A DNA stretch of 64,000 bases from Pantoea sp. 1.19 (GCF_001922585.1 NZ_MRBS01000010.1:23410-87409); one strand, 5' to 3'; counted from the stretch's first letter, positions 19,934-27,807 are shown. Notes: generated by a model from the letters alone, not told the origin. Numbers and translations: made by a program.

Positions 19934-22096
19934 ATGGACGTTTCAGACCTGCTCGACGGACTCAACGATAATCAACGTGAGGCGGTGGCCGCCCCTCGCC
20001 GCAATCTGCTGGTGCTGGCCGGAGCGGGCAGCGGTAAGACCCGGGTACTGGTGCATCGGATTGCCTGGCTGATGGCGGTGGAAAACAGCTCCCCTTACTC
20101 GATCATGGCGGTGACTTTTACCAACAAAGCGGCCGCGGAGATGCGGCACCGCATTGAGCAGCTGATTGGCACCAGTCAGGGAGGAATGTGGATTGGCACT
20201 TTCCACGGTCTCGCGCATCGCCTGTTACGTGCGCACCACCTCGATGCGGGTCTGCCGCAGGATTTTCAAATTCTCGATAGCGAAGATCAGCTGCGATTGC
20301 TCAAGCGGCTGATCAAGGCGATGAATCTGGATGAGAAGCAGTGGCCGGCGCGCCAGGCCATGTGGTACATCAATGGCAAAAAGGACGATGGACTGCGGCC
20401 TAAGCACATTGAAAGCTATGGTAACCCGATTGAGCAAACCTGGCTGCGTATCTACCAGGCGTATCAGGAAGCCTGCGATCGCGCGGGGCTGGTGGATTTT
20501 GCCGAGCTGCTGCTGCGTGCGCACGAACTCTGGCTGAACAAGCCAGCGATTCTGCAGCACTATCGTGAACGCTTCAGTAATATTTTGGTGGACGAGTTTC
20601 AGGATACCAATAGCATTCAATATGCATGGATTCGGCTGCTGGCGGGGGACAGTGGCAAGGTGATGATTGTCGGCGATGACGATCAGTCCATCTACGGCTG
20701 GCGTGGTGCGCAGGTTGAAAATATTCAGCGCTTTCTGACCGATTTTCAGGGCGCCCACACCATTCGCCTGGAGCAAAACTACCGTTCTACCAGCAATATC
20801 CTGCGCGCGGCGAACACCCTGATCGCCAACAATAACGGCCGACTGGGAAAAGAGCTGTGGACCGAAGGGGGGGAGGGGGATCCGATCTCTCTGTACTGCG
20901 CCTTTAACGAACTCGATGAGGCGCGCTATGTCGTTAACCGTATTAAAGTCTGGCAGGACAACGGCGGAGCGCTGGCCGAATGCGCGATCCTCTATCGCAG
21001 TAATGCTCAGTCGCGCGTGCTGGAAGAGGCGCTGATTCAGGCCAGCATGCCCTACCGTATTTACGGCGGCATGCGCTTTTTTGAACGGCAGGAAATCAAA
21101 GATGCGCTGGCTTATCTGCGTCTGATTTCCAATCGCAATGATGATGCGGCCTTTGAGCGGGTGGTGAATACCCCGACCCGCGGCATTGGCGATCGCACGC
21201 TGGATGTGGTGCGGCAAACCGCCCGTGAGGGACAGCTTACGCTCTGGCAATCCACCCGCAAACTGCTCCAGGAAAAAGCGCTGGCGGGCCGCACCGCCTC
21301 GGCGCTGCAGCGCTTTGTGGAGCTGGTGGATTCGCTGGCGCACGAAACGGCAGAGCTGCCGCTGCATGTCCAAACCGATCGGGTGATCAAGGATTCCGGT
21401 CTCTGGCTGATGTATGAGCAAGAGAAAGGTGAGAAGGGCCAGGCGCGGATTGAGAACCTGGAAGAACTGGTAACGGCCACCCGACAATTCAGCTATCAGG
21501 ATGAGGATGAAGATCTGATGCCGCTGCAGGCCTTTCTCTCACATGCGGCGCTGGAAGCCGGAGAGGGACAGGCCGATAAGTGGCAGGATGCGGTGCAGCT
21601 GATGACCTTGCACGCCGCAAAAGGACTGGAATTCCCGCAGGTGTTTATTGTCGGAATGGAAGAGGGGATGTTCCCCAGCCAGATGTCGCTGGAAGAAGGG
21701 GGGCGACTGGAAGAGGAGCGCCGGCTTGCCTACGTTGGTCTGACGCGCGCAATGAAAAAGCTCACCCTGACATTTGCCGAAACTCGTCGCCTGTACGGCA
21801 AGGAAGTGTATCACCGTCCTTCCCGCTTTATCGGAGAGCTTCCGGAGGAGTGCGTGGAAGAGGTGCGCCTGCGCGCCAGCGTGAGTCGTCCGGTCAGTCA
21901 TCAGCGCATGGGAACACCGGTGGCGGAAAATGATAGCGGCTTCCGTCTCGGGCAACGCGTGCGCCATGCGAAATTCGGTGAAGGAACTATCGTTAATCTT
22001 GAGGGCAGCGGTGAGCATAGCCGGCTACAGGTGGCATTTCAGGGACAGGGTATCAAGTGGCTGGTCGCCGCTTACGCCAGACTTGAAGCACTGTAA
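19934..22096 (+). CDS. uvrD: DNA helicase II
   Basis: A 720-residue superfamily 1A 3'-5' helicase for nucleotide excision repair, mismatch repair and removal of RecA filaments. Walker A GAGSGKT is at residues 30-36, Walker B DEFQDT near 220, then GDDDQSIYGWRG and QNYRST. The C-terminal part ends in the Tudor-like RNA polymerase-binding region (QRVRHAKFGEG onwards). The ATG at 19934 gives the exact family length; the frame extends 33 bases upstream without family similarity. Confidence 0.98.
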   Translation: MDVSDLLDGLNDNQREAVAAPRRNLLVLAGAGSGKTRVLVHRIAWLMAVENSSPYSIMAVTFTNKAAAEMRHRIEQLIGTSQGGMWIGTFHGLAHRLLRAHHLDAGLPQDFQILDSEDQLRLLKRLIKAMNLDEKQWPARQAMWYINGKKDDGLRPKHIESYGNPIEQTWLRIYQAYQEACDRAGLVDFAELLLRAHELWLNKPAILQHYRERFSNILVDEFQDTNSIQYAWIRLLAGDSGKVMIVGDDDQSIYGWRGAQVENIQRFLTDFQGAHTIRLEQNYRSTSNILRAANTLIANNNGRLGKELWTEGGEGDPISLYCAFNELDEARYVVNRIKVWQDNGGALAECAILYRSNAQSRVLEEALIQASMPYRIYGGMRFFERQEIKDALAYLRLISNRNDDAAFERVVNTPTRGIGDRTLDVVRQTAREGQLTLWQSTRKLLQEKALAGRTASALQRFVELVDSLAHETAELPLHVQTDRVIKDSGLWLMYEQEKGEKGQARIENLEELVTATRQFSYQDEDEDLMPLQAFLSHAALEAGEGQADKWQDAVQLMTLHAAKGLEFPQVFIVGMEEGMFPSQMSLEEGGRLEEERRLAYVGLTRAMKKLTLTFAETRRLYGKEVYHRPSRFIGELPEECVEEVRLRASVSRPVSHQRMGTPVAENDSGFRLGQRVRHAKFGEGTIVNLEGSGEHSRLQVAFQGQGIKWLVAAYARLEAL

Positions 22097-22171
22097 TCCG
22101 GCGCCCAGTGCAGGGGGGATCGGGGCGTCAGGCAGCCCGCCGTTGCTGCGGTGAGTTCTGTTTACGGTAAC

Positions 22172-22200
22172 TTGACGCTTTTTGCGTCTTTGCGTAACAT
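22172..22200 (+). promoter_or_regulatory. Promoter of the corL-corA transcript
   Basis: TTGACG (22172-22177), 17 bases, TAACAT (22195-22200). Transcription would start near 22207, giving a leader of about 225 bases before corA that contains corL. Confidence 0.75.
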
Positions 22201-22232
22201 GCGCCCACGATTACCCTAAGAGGACATTCGCC

Positions 22233-22289
22233 TTGGACACACCCAGTCGAGACTGGCTCAAGACCCTGTTATCCAGGGACAACCACTAA
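22233..22289 (+). CDS. corL: CorL-type leader peptide of corA
   Basis: An 18-codon frame with a TTG start, preceded by AAGAGGA (22218-22224) at good spacing; it encodes LDTPSRDWLKTLLSRDNH. In Salmonella a leader peptide, CorL, couples translation in the corA leader to Rho-dependent termination according to Mg2+. Here the stop codon lies inside the left arm of a 9-bp hairpin (22284-22316), as expected for translation-controlled leader folding. The assignment rests on position, ribosome site and the hairpin. Confidence 0.7.
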   Translation: MDTPSRDWLKTLLSRDNH

Positions 22290-22316
22290 GGCCCTCCTCT
22301 GCTGGCAGCCTTAGTG
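22284..22316 (+). promoter_or_regulatory. corA leader hairpin overlapping the corL stop
   Basis: A perfect 9-bp inverted repeat, CACTAAGGC (22284-22292) and GCCTTAGTG (22308-22316), with a 15-base C/T-rich loop. The TAA of corL lies in the left arm, so a ribosome finishing corL would melt it. The leader after it is C-rich, compatible with Rho loading. Confidence 0.65.
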
Positions 22317-22430
22317 CTTGTCAGCGACCCACCTCTCACCCGTCGCATTGAGTCATTCTGCCACTGACGCCCGTCAGGGTGGTGTTCAGACGCCATGTCC
22401 CGAAAGCAACGCGAATTTGGGAGCACCGTT

Positions 22431-23381
22431 ATGCTGAGCGCATTCAAACTGGATCACAGCCGCCTGTCACGCATGGAACTCGATGATTCAGATACCCTCG
22501 TGGAATCCGTCTGGGTTGATCTTGTTGAGCCCGAAGAGGAAGAACGTCAGCGCGTGCAGGCGGAACTGGGGCAAAACCTGGCTACCCGCCCCGAACTGGA
22601 GGACATTGAGGCCTCGGCGCGATTCTTTGAAGACGAAGATGGCCTGCACATCCACTCGTTTTTCTTCTACGAAGATGCTGACGATCACGCCGGCAACTCC
22701 ACCGTGGCATTCACCGTGCGCGAGGGGCGTCTGTTTACCCTGCGCGAACGTGAGTTACCGGCATTTCGTTTGTACCGCATGCGCGCCCGCAGTCAAATGA
22801 TGATTGACGGTAACGCCTGGGAGCTGCTGCTGGATCTGTTTGAAACCAAAATTGAACAGCTGGCCGATGAGATCGAGAACATCTACAGCGCCCTCGAAAA
22901 ACTCAGCCGGGTTATCATGGAAGGCCAGCAAGGCTCGGAATTTGATGAGGCGCTTTCGCGGTTAGCTGAATTGGAGGATATTGGCTGGAAGGTTCGTCTC
23001 TGTCTGATGGATACGCAGCGCGCACTGAATTTTCTGGTGCGCAAGGCGCGCCTGCCGGCCAACCAGCTGGAACAGGCGCGTGAAGTGCTACGCGATATTG
23101 AATCCCTGCTGCCGCACAATGAATCGCTGTTTCAGAAGGTCAACTTTTTGATGCAGGCAGCCATGGGTTTTATCAGCATCGAACAGAACCGCATCATTAA
23201 GATCTTCTCGGTTGTGTCCGTGGTGTTTCTGCCGCCGACGCTGGTAGCCTCCAGCTACGGTATGAATTTTGAGTTTATGCCGGAGCTGCACTGGAGCTTT
23301 GGCTACCCCGGGGCCATCGGGCTGATGATCCTGGCCGGATTGGCCCCCTACGCTTACTTCAAGCGGAAAAACTGGTTGTAA
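22431..23381 (+). CDS. corA: Magnesium/cobalt transporter CorA
   Basis: A 316-residue pentameric Mg2+ channel. A large cytoplasmic N-terminal domain is followed by two C-terminal membrane helices; the signature GMN is at 277-279 in SSYGMNFEF, and the tail ends KRKNWL. The ATG at 22431 gives the family length; the frame is open to 22395 without similarity. It is controlled by a long leader with corL. A 12-bp hairpin starts at its stop. Confidence 0.97.
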   Translation: MLSAFKLDHSRLSRMELDDSDTLVESVWVDLVEPEEEERQRVQAELGQNLATRPELEDIEASARFFEDEDGLHIHSFFFYEDADDHAGNSTVAFTVREGRLFTLRERELPAFRLYRMRARSQMMIDGNAWELLLDLFETKIEQLADEIENIYSALEKLSRVIMEGQQGSEFDEALSRLAELEDIGWKVRLCLMDTQRALNFLVRKARLPANQLEQAREVLRDIESLLPHNESLFQKVNFLMQAAMGFISIEQNRIIKIFSVVSVVFLPPTLVASSYGMNFEFMPELHWSFGYPGAIGLMILAGLAPYAYFKRKNWL

Positions 23382-23775
23382 CGGGGCTCCTGGCCGCCGT
23401 CGGCGGACAGGAGCCCCGTCCGCCAAAAAGAACGCAGGCAGGGATGAGTTGGCGATCTCCGCGCGTCCCGGCTGTGAGTAAGCTAAAAACGCTATGGCGT
23501 CTGCTGACAGGTTTCGCGCCTGGTGTACGGTGCTGGGGGGCAATCTCAATGCGCCGATGGGCCGTCAGGCGGTGCGTTTTGTCGGCGACGTCCATCTTCA
23601 GCTCGCCGCTCAGTACAAAGAAAAACTGCCGCGAAAGATGATGTAAGTGCCGCGTCTCCTCTCTGCCGGCAGACTTGTTTTCGTGGATAATGCTCATATC
23701 CTGACGCTTTACCAGATGCCATCCGTCACCCTCATTTCCCCATGAGGAGTGCTCCGCGTGAGTGTTAGAAGTCAT
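23359..23775 (-). pseudogene. Small cupin protein with two compensating frameshifts
   Basis: The reading frame gives 138 residues. The first 80 are a typical small cupin: HLH at 43-45 and RQFFFVLSGEL form cupin motif 1. The second motif (P-x4-H-x3-N, seen as PSTVHQARN) is in another frame. A one-base gain in a C6 run (minus strand; G6 at 23535-23540) shifts out of it. A one-base loss near 23467-23472 restores the original frame at TRGDRQ. About 24 residues, including the second metal histidine, are thus replaced. It overlaps the upstream unknown gene by four bases (ATGA). It is probably inactive unless the shifts are sequence errors. Confidence 0.7.
23381..23419 (+). terminator. Strong hairpin at the end of corA
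   Basis: ACGGGGCTCCTG (23381-23392) pairs perfectly with CAGGAGCCCCGT (23408-23419); the loop can fold further. There is no T tract, so it may be an RNA-stabilising or Rho-assisted end rather than a classical terminator. It also lies within the tail of the convergent cupin frame. Confidence 0.5.
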
Positions 23776-24260
23776 CGCTGCTCCCTATCCGTTACAGGCT
23801 GGTGCACACTGTCGTGCGCGCCCAGTTCCAAGGCCTGCCGCCAAATCAGGTCAAAAAGCAGCCCGTCAAAGACCGCCTCGCCCTGCGTCGTGAGCATACC
23901 ACTCATCAGTAATTGGGTAATCGCCTGACAGTACTCCAACAAGGTACGTGAATCCAGCGCCAGTGTGTCGTGAACCCCGGGTGAGGGATGCCGCATGGCA
24001 TGCCGTTGGTGCCCAGAGGCCAGTGGGCGATCCAGTGCCTGTTGCATGTCAGCAAGTGTGGTTGACAGGGGATAATAGCGCGCGTGACGCCAGCCGGTGG
24101 TTGGGGGGGAAGCTGTCAGCTGACAGACCAGTGATACGCAGACGCGAGCATAATCGATAGCATCCGCCGACGACGTCAGAGTGAGTTGGGGAGACACCGC
24201 GATTATCTCTCCGCATTCCAGTCCACCGGCATCGGCGCCATGATAGGTCGATAAGGTCAT
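23772..24260 (-). CDS. Unrecognised protein, possibly SOS-controlled
   Basis: A 162-residue protein that I do not recognise. It has no signal peptide or membrane helix. The C-terminal half (about 100-150) looks helical and amphipathic, with LLEYCQAITQLLMSG. The ATG at 24260 has an ideal AGGAGG 6 bases upstream, and the stop overlaps the cupin start, so the two form an operon. A consensus LexA box lies 22 bases before the ATG. That a real gene is present is likely; the function is unknown. It sits between corA and the quorum-sensing genes, where E. coli has other genes, so it is probably acquired. Confidence 0.7.
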   Translation of the reverse strand: MTLSTYHGADAGGLECGEIIAVSPQLTLTSSADAIDYARVCVSLVCQLTASPPTTGWRHARYYPLSTTLADMQQALDRPLASGHQRHAMRHPSPGVHDTLALDSRTLLEYCQAITQLLMSGMLTTQGEAVFDGLLFDLIWRQALELGAHDSVHQPVTDREQR

Positions 24261-24282
24261 ACTTTTCCTCCTGATAAAATAA

Positions 24283-24298
24283 CTGTTTATTTATACAG
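24283..24298 (-). promoter_or_regulatory. Consensus LexA (SOS) box
   Basis: On the minus strand CTGTATAAATAAACAG, an exact CTGT-N8-ACAG with an A/T-only centre. TATAAA inside it can serve as the -10 of the downstream unknown gene, so LexA binding would block the promoter. Confidence 0.7.
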
Positions 24299-24507
24299 CA
24301 TCTAGCTATTTATGGAGGAAATGGCATGCATATTTGCGAACTGGTTCGAAAGGTTGATTAAAAAAAAACCGATCTGGCGGTTAAAACCGCAATGCACCCG
24401 AACCGTAAAAACGGGTTTCCGATAAAAAGCATTTATCGTTAATTCTTTCTGTATTTTTTTTGATCCGTAACTATTTATCGATATGTATACTGCAGTCTCA
24501 AAATGGG

Positions 24508-24538
24508 ACGGTTTTATAACATTGAGACGGTTTGATAA
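24508..24538. repeat. Short direct repeat, period 19
   Basis: ACGGTTTTATAA (24508-24519) and ACGGTTTGATAA (24527-24538) differ at one base and are spaced 19 bases apart, about two helical turns. They could be tandem binding sites for a dimeric regulator; no family is recognised. Confidence 0.5.
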
Positions 24539-24941
24539 AAGTGAGTAACGCGATAAAGATTAATAACCTTGTTTACTATAGTCGGCGGGGATGAAATATA
24601 GTGCGTGAACCGGTTCCATCATCATTTGAGCAAGATTTGGTGTGATAATATATTGGTACACCCTCTCCGTAGAACGCTGTCATAAAAATGTCATATTCCT
24701 CGCTGACTATTAATCCGCTGTTATGCAGGGACGGACCAGCGTTCGGGATCGATGGGGTTGAGCGTAGTTTGAGCAATTGTAAAGCGGCGGGCAGGCATCG
24801 GGCGGAGTGAGACGCCCGTCGCAGTCAAAAAGCGGGCACGCCGCAGCCAAACACCGCCGTAAAGGTCGGTGTGTGCTTGACTGAAGGCGTCTCTCCCCAG
24901 CATAATAGCTGGAAAATTTTCCCTGGTGTTGGCCAATGTGG

Positions 24942-24974
24942 CAACCTGACCCAACGTGGTCAGGTTTTTTTTTA
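24942..24974 (+). terminator. Rho-independent terminator before luxR
   Basis: ACCTGACC (24944-24951) pairs with GGTCAGGT (24958-24965) across a 6-base loop, followed by nine T. The transcript it ends is not identified; it insulates luxR from upstream transcription. Confidence 0.8.
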
Positions 24975-25043
24975 TTTGAATCGGTACTGCTTGTTTTTAT
25001 AGAAGCGAGTATACGGGTTTTGTTTAATGATGGTAGTTAGACT

Positions 25044-25068
25044 AAAGTATAGTTTGGTGCTATACTTT
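25044..25068. promoter_or_regulatory. Palindrome overlapping the luxR promoter
   Basis: AAAGTATAG (25044-25052) and CTATACTTT (25060-25068) form a perfect 9-bp dyad around a 7-base centre. TATACT (25061-25066) is a good -10, with TAGACT 17 bases upstream. A CAGGT lux-box half lies just after (25069-25073). EsaR-type regulators repress their own gene from a site over the -10, so this is a candidate autoregulatory operator, but it is not a standard lux box. Confidence 0.5.
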
Positions 25069-25112
25069 CAGGTGCATAGTTGGAAGTTAAACGCTCAAGT
25101 TATTGAGGATGG

Positions 25113-25853
25113 ATGATGCCTTTATTGTTCTCCGATAATGAAATCATAACCAGTACGATAAGTAACTATTTCGATCGTAAACTAAAAAGATACGGCGATC
25201 CGAAGTACGCTTACATGATCCTCAATAAGAAAAACCCCGCTGAGATGATGATCATCTCTAATTATCCGGATGAGTGGGTTGAAATTTATAAGGCCAATAA
25301 CTATCAGCACATCGATCCGGTTGTGCTCACCGCTTTCAACAAGATCGCGCCTTTCTCGTGGGACGAGAACATCGTCATCAGCTCCAACCTGAAAATGTCA
25401 AAGATCTTTACCCTGTCCCGTAAGTATAACATCGTGAACGGCTTCACTTTTGTACTGCACGATCAGGCCAACAATCTGGCCATGTTGTCGTTAATGATGG
25501 ATGATAAAACCATCGATGATCTGGAAGAGACGATTGAGCGCAACCGTGACAAGCTGCAGATGCTGCTGATCACCGCGCATGACAAGATGCACTCACTGTA
25601 CAAAGAGATGATGGAAAACCAGAACATCCGCCATCCCGGTGAAAAGGAGATCTTTTCCGCGCGAGAGAACGAAATACTGTACTGGGCGAGTATGGGTAAG
25701 ACCTATCAGGAAATCTCTCTTATTATGGGGATCACTACCAGTACGGTGAAATTCCATATTAAAAATGTGGTCAAGAAGCTGGGCGTGCTCAATGCCAAAC
25801 ACGCCATCCGCCTCGGCATTGAGCTCCAGCTGATTAAGCCTGTTCTGTCATGA
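25113..25853 (+). CDS. Quorum-sensing regulator, LuxR family, EsaR type
   Basis: A 246-residue regulator with an acyl-homoserine-lactone (AHL) binding domain and a LuxR helix-turn-helix. Ligand-pocket residues are conserved: W55, Y59, D68, P69, W83 and G110. The DNA-binding part (about 178-240) has FSARENEILYWASMGKTYQE and STVKFHIKNVVKKLGV. It resembles EsaR/EanR/CarR, several of which bind DNA without AHL and release it with AHL. An alternative ATG lies three bases downstream. It is convergent with and overlaps the synthase gene by 20 bases, the EsaI/EsaR layout. Confidence 0.93.
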   Translation: MMPLLFSDNEIITSTISNYFDRKLKRYGDPKYAYMILNKKNPAEMMIISNYPDEWVEIYKANNYQHIDPVVLTAFNKIAPFSWDENIVISSNLKMSKIFTLSRKYNIVNGFTFVLHDQANNLAMLSLMMDDKTIDDLEETIERNRDKLQMLLITAHDKMHSLYKEMMENQNIRHPGEKEIFSARENEILYWASMGKTYQEISLIMGITTSTVKFHIKNVVKKLGVLNAKHAIRLGIELQLIKPVLS

Positions 25854-26484
25854 TTTTTAGCGCCATCGGCCAGTGATTCAGGGTGCTATGCTCGTCGCGA
25901 CTCCAGGCCTGCACGCGCTCCGCCAGGATGCACTGATTGCGCTCGTCAACTGGCAGAAACAGCAGATAGACCGGCTTATCCTTTTCTGATGTACCCACCT
26001 GAACGACCTGAATTTCCCATCCGGAGCGCTTCAGGATAGTCCACATTGGCTTGCTGCAGATGGTGTAGATCCCATCATAGCCCTGCTGACGAGCGTAATT
26101 CACCATCGCAAGGAACAGCACCGTGCTCACGGGAAATTGCGCACCAAGCAAGGTTTTCGCCCGCGCTTTATCCACAAAAAAGCGGCTGGACTCAACATAA
26201 TTACCCGCTGGCAGCGTTGCGTCGGCAAAGAAAGTGTGAAATGTGTGGGTGATCATGTTGGGCAGATGGGTTTCGATAAAGCGCACGCTACAAACCAGCT
26301 GATGGTCGCAAATCCCAAGCAGATAGTGCGTATTAACGTTATCGTACTCATCGAACTCCATACCGTTAGTACAGGTGACCGCCCAGTCGAGACGATCCTT
26401 AAAGGTCTCTTTTCTGAGCGTGTACAATTCTTCAGACGTTATCTCGGGTAACGACGCATAGTTTACATCAATGATCTCTAACAT
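25834..26484 (-). CDS. Acyl-homoserine-lactone synthase, LuxI family
   Basis: A 216-residue autoinducer synthase using S-adenosylmethionine and acyl-ACP. The invariant family residues are present: R24, F28, W34, D45, D48, R68, E98 and R101 (ESSRFFVDKAR). It is close to EsaI/EanI, which make 3-oxo-C6-HSL; the product here is an inference. The frame is open upstream to 26568, but the ATG at 26484 behind AGAAAGG gives the family start MLEIIDV. It overlaps luxR tail to tail, so antisense transcription between the two is likely. Confidence 0.93.
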   Translation of the reverse strand: MLEIIDVNYASLPEITSEELYTLRKETFKDRLDWAVTCTNGMEFDEYDNVNTHYLLGICDHQLVCSVRFIETHLPNMITHTFHTFFADATLPAGNYVESSRFFVDKARAKTLLGAQFPVSTVLFLAMVNYARQQGYDGIYTICSKPMWTILKRSGWEIQVVQVGTSEKDKPVYLLFLPVDERNQCILAERVQAWSRDEHSTLNHWPMALKIMTEQA

Positions 26485-26596
26485 CCTTTCTCCCTTAGGC
26501 ACCCTGAGTGCTGGTAGCGTAGGCCGGAGCCATCCTCGCGATGATTTTTTTAACTTGTTATTAAACAAAGGTTTTAACTTTCTATTTTACGCATTC

Positions 26597-26614
26597 ACCT
26601 AAGTTTGTACAGGT
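26597..26614 (-). promoter_or_regulatory. Lux-box-like site upstream of the AHL synthase
   Basis: ACCTAAGTTTGTACAGGT (plus strand) carries ACCT/AGGT ends and a perfect GTACAGGT half site, but is 18 bases long instead of 20. On the minus strand it overlaps a possible -35 (TGTACA) located 16 bases from TAAAAT, about 110 bases before the synthase ATG. Confidence 0.45.
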
Positions 26615-26760
26615 CCGGATGGCTGACTTTTCGCGCTAAAGGATCCCGATCTTGCGCGACAAGAAACCGATCCAGGTGGCAGATCAGCCGAGCTGGACTG
26701 GCGAAGGCCGGTTGAAAGGCATACGCTATATCTTCTTATTTATTAATATATTGTATCCCT

Positions 26761-27807
26761 ATGGCACGCCTACCCACGTCGCTTCAATGGTCAGTTTTAC
26801 TAATGCTTTCGGCACTTGCCGGCTGGCTTTTTAACCGGATACATCTGCCTGCAGCCCTGCTACTCGGACCGATGATTATCGGGGTGGCGATGGGGCTGAG
26901 CGGCGCCACGCTGCACATTGATAAGCGCCTTTTTATCCTTGCCCAGGTGGTACTGGGGTGCATGATTGCGCAAAGTCTGTCGCCGGCGGTACTGACGCCG
27001 CTGCTCACTGACTGGCCTGTGGTGCTGGGCGTGTTGGTAATGACGCTGGCCGCCAGCGCGCTGTCCGGCTGGTTACTGATGCGTTATAGCGCACTGCCCG
27101 GATCGACCGCCGCGTGGGGGTCGTCACCGGGAGGGGCATCGGCGATGGTGGCAATGGCGGGAGATTTCGGCGCCGACGTTCGACTGGTCGCCTTTATGCA
27201 GTATCTGCGGGTATTGATGGTGGCCGCCGCCGCCGCGGTGGTCGCGCGTATTGGATTAGGAGATGCGGCACAGAGCGCCAGCGGGGCCGTCTGGTTTCCG
27301 CCGCTCACCGGCGGCTTTGCGGTGACCGTGAGCGTGATGGTACTGGGGGCCTGGCTTGGGCAGCGCCTGGGTATTCCCTCCGGCGCGCTATTGCTGCCGG
27401 CGCTGATTGGCGCGACGCTGCACAGCGGTACGACGCTGCCGCTGCAGGTGCCCGAATGGCTGTTAGCCGTGGCATACGCGCTGATTGGCTGGACGGTGGG
27501 GTTGCGCTTTACCCGTCCGGTGCTGTTGCTGGCGCTGCGCACGCTGCCGCAGATGATCCTGGCAATCACCGGGCTGATGGTGTTGTGCAGTGCGATGGCG
27601 TGGGGACTGACCCGGGTGCTGGAGGTGGATCTGATGACCGCCTGGCTGGCGACCAGCCCGGGGGGGCTGGATACGGTGGCCATTATCGCGGCAGGAAGCC
27701 GCGTCGATGTGGCATTTGTCATGGCACTGCAAACGCTGCGTCTGTTTACTATTATTATCACTGGCCCCGGGCTGGCGCGTTTTTTGTCACGCTATGCGCG
27801 GGCGTAA
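26761..27807 (+). CDS. abrB: AbrB family membrane protein
   Basis: A 348-residue inner-membrane protein with about ten helices, of the AbrB (formerly 'ammonia monooxygenase') family. Two similar halves each carry a conserved loop: WGSSPGGASAMVAMA (about 118-132) and ATSPGGLDTVAIIAAGS (about 298-314). In E. coli the family is linked to regulation of aidB; transport activity is unproven. The start matches relatives, yet no ribosome site is visible in the A/T-rich leader. It overlaps rarD tail to tail by 21 bases. E. coli does not have it here. Confidence 0.85.
   Translation: MARLPTSLQWSVLLMLSALAGWLFNRIHLPAALLLGPMIIGVAMGLSGATLHIDKRLFILAQVVLGCMIAQSLSPAVLTPLLTDWPVVLGVLVMTLAASALSGWLLMRYSALPGSTAAWGSSPGGASAMVAMAGDFGADVRLVAFMQYLRVLMVAAAAAVVARIGLGDAAQSASGAVWFPPLTGGFAVTVSVMVLGAWLGQRLGIPSGALLLPALIGATLHSGTTLPLQVPEWLLAVAYALIGWTVGLRFTRPVLLLALRTLPQMILAITGLMVLCSAMAWGLTRVLEVDLMTAWLATSPGGLDTVAIIAAGSRVDVAFVMALQTLRLFTIIITGPGLARFLSRYARA

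Larger units (their letters stand above)
24299..25112. other. A/T-rich gap between the SOS-type operon and luxR
   Basis: About 800 bases with no gene I can defend; it is more A/T-rich than its surroundings up to 24700 and near luxR. Contents: an imperfect 12-base direct repeat (24508-24538), an ACTATAGT core (24575-24582), a plus-strand terminator (24942-24974) with no clear gene before it, and the luxR promoter palindrome (25044-25068). A minus-strand frame at 24721-24954 (about 77 codons, TTG start, no ribosome site) has protein-like composition, for example DLYGGVWLRRARF, and could be a gene fragment. Confidence 0.5.

Noticed and set aside
26652..26834. Sixty-codon frame overlapping the abrB start
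   Set aside because: No ribosome site, overlaps abrB in another frame, and has no recognisable similarity.
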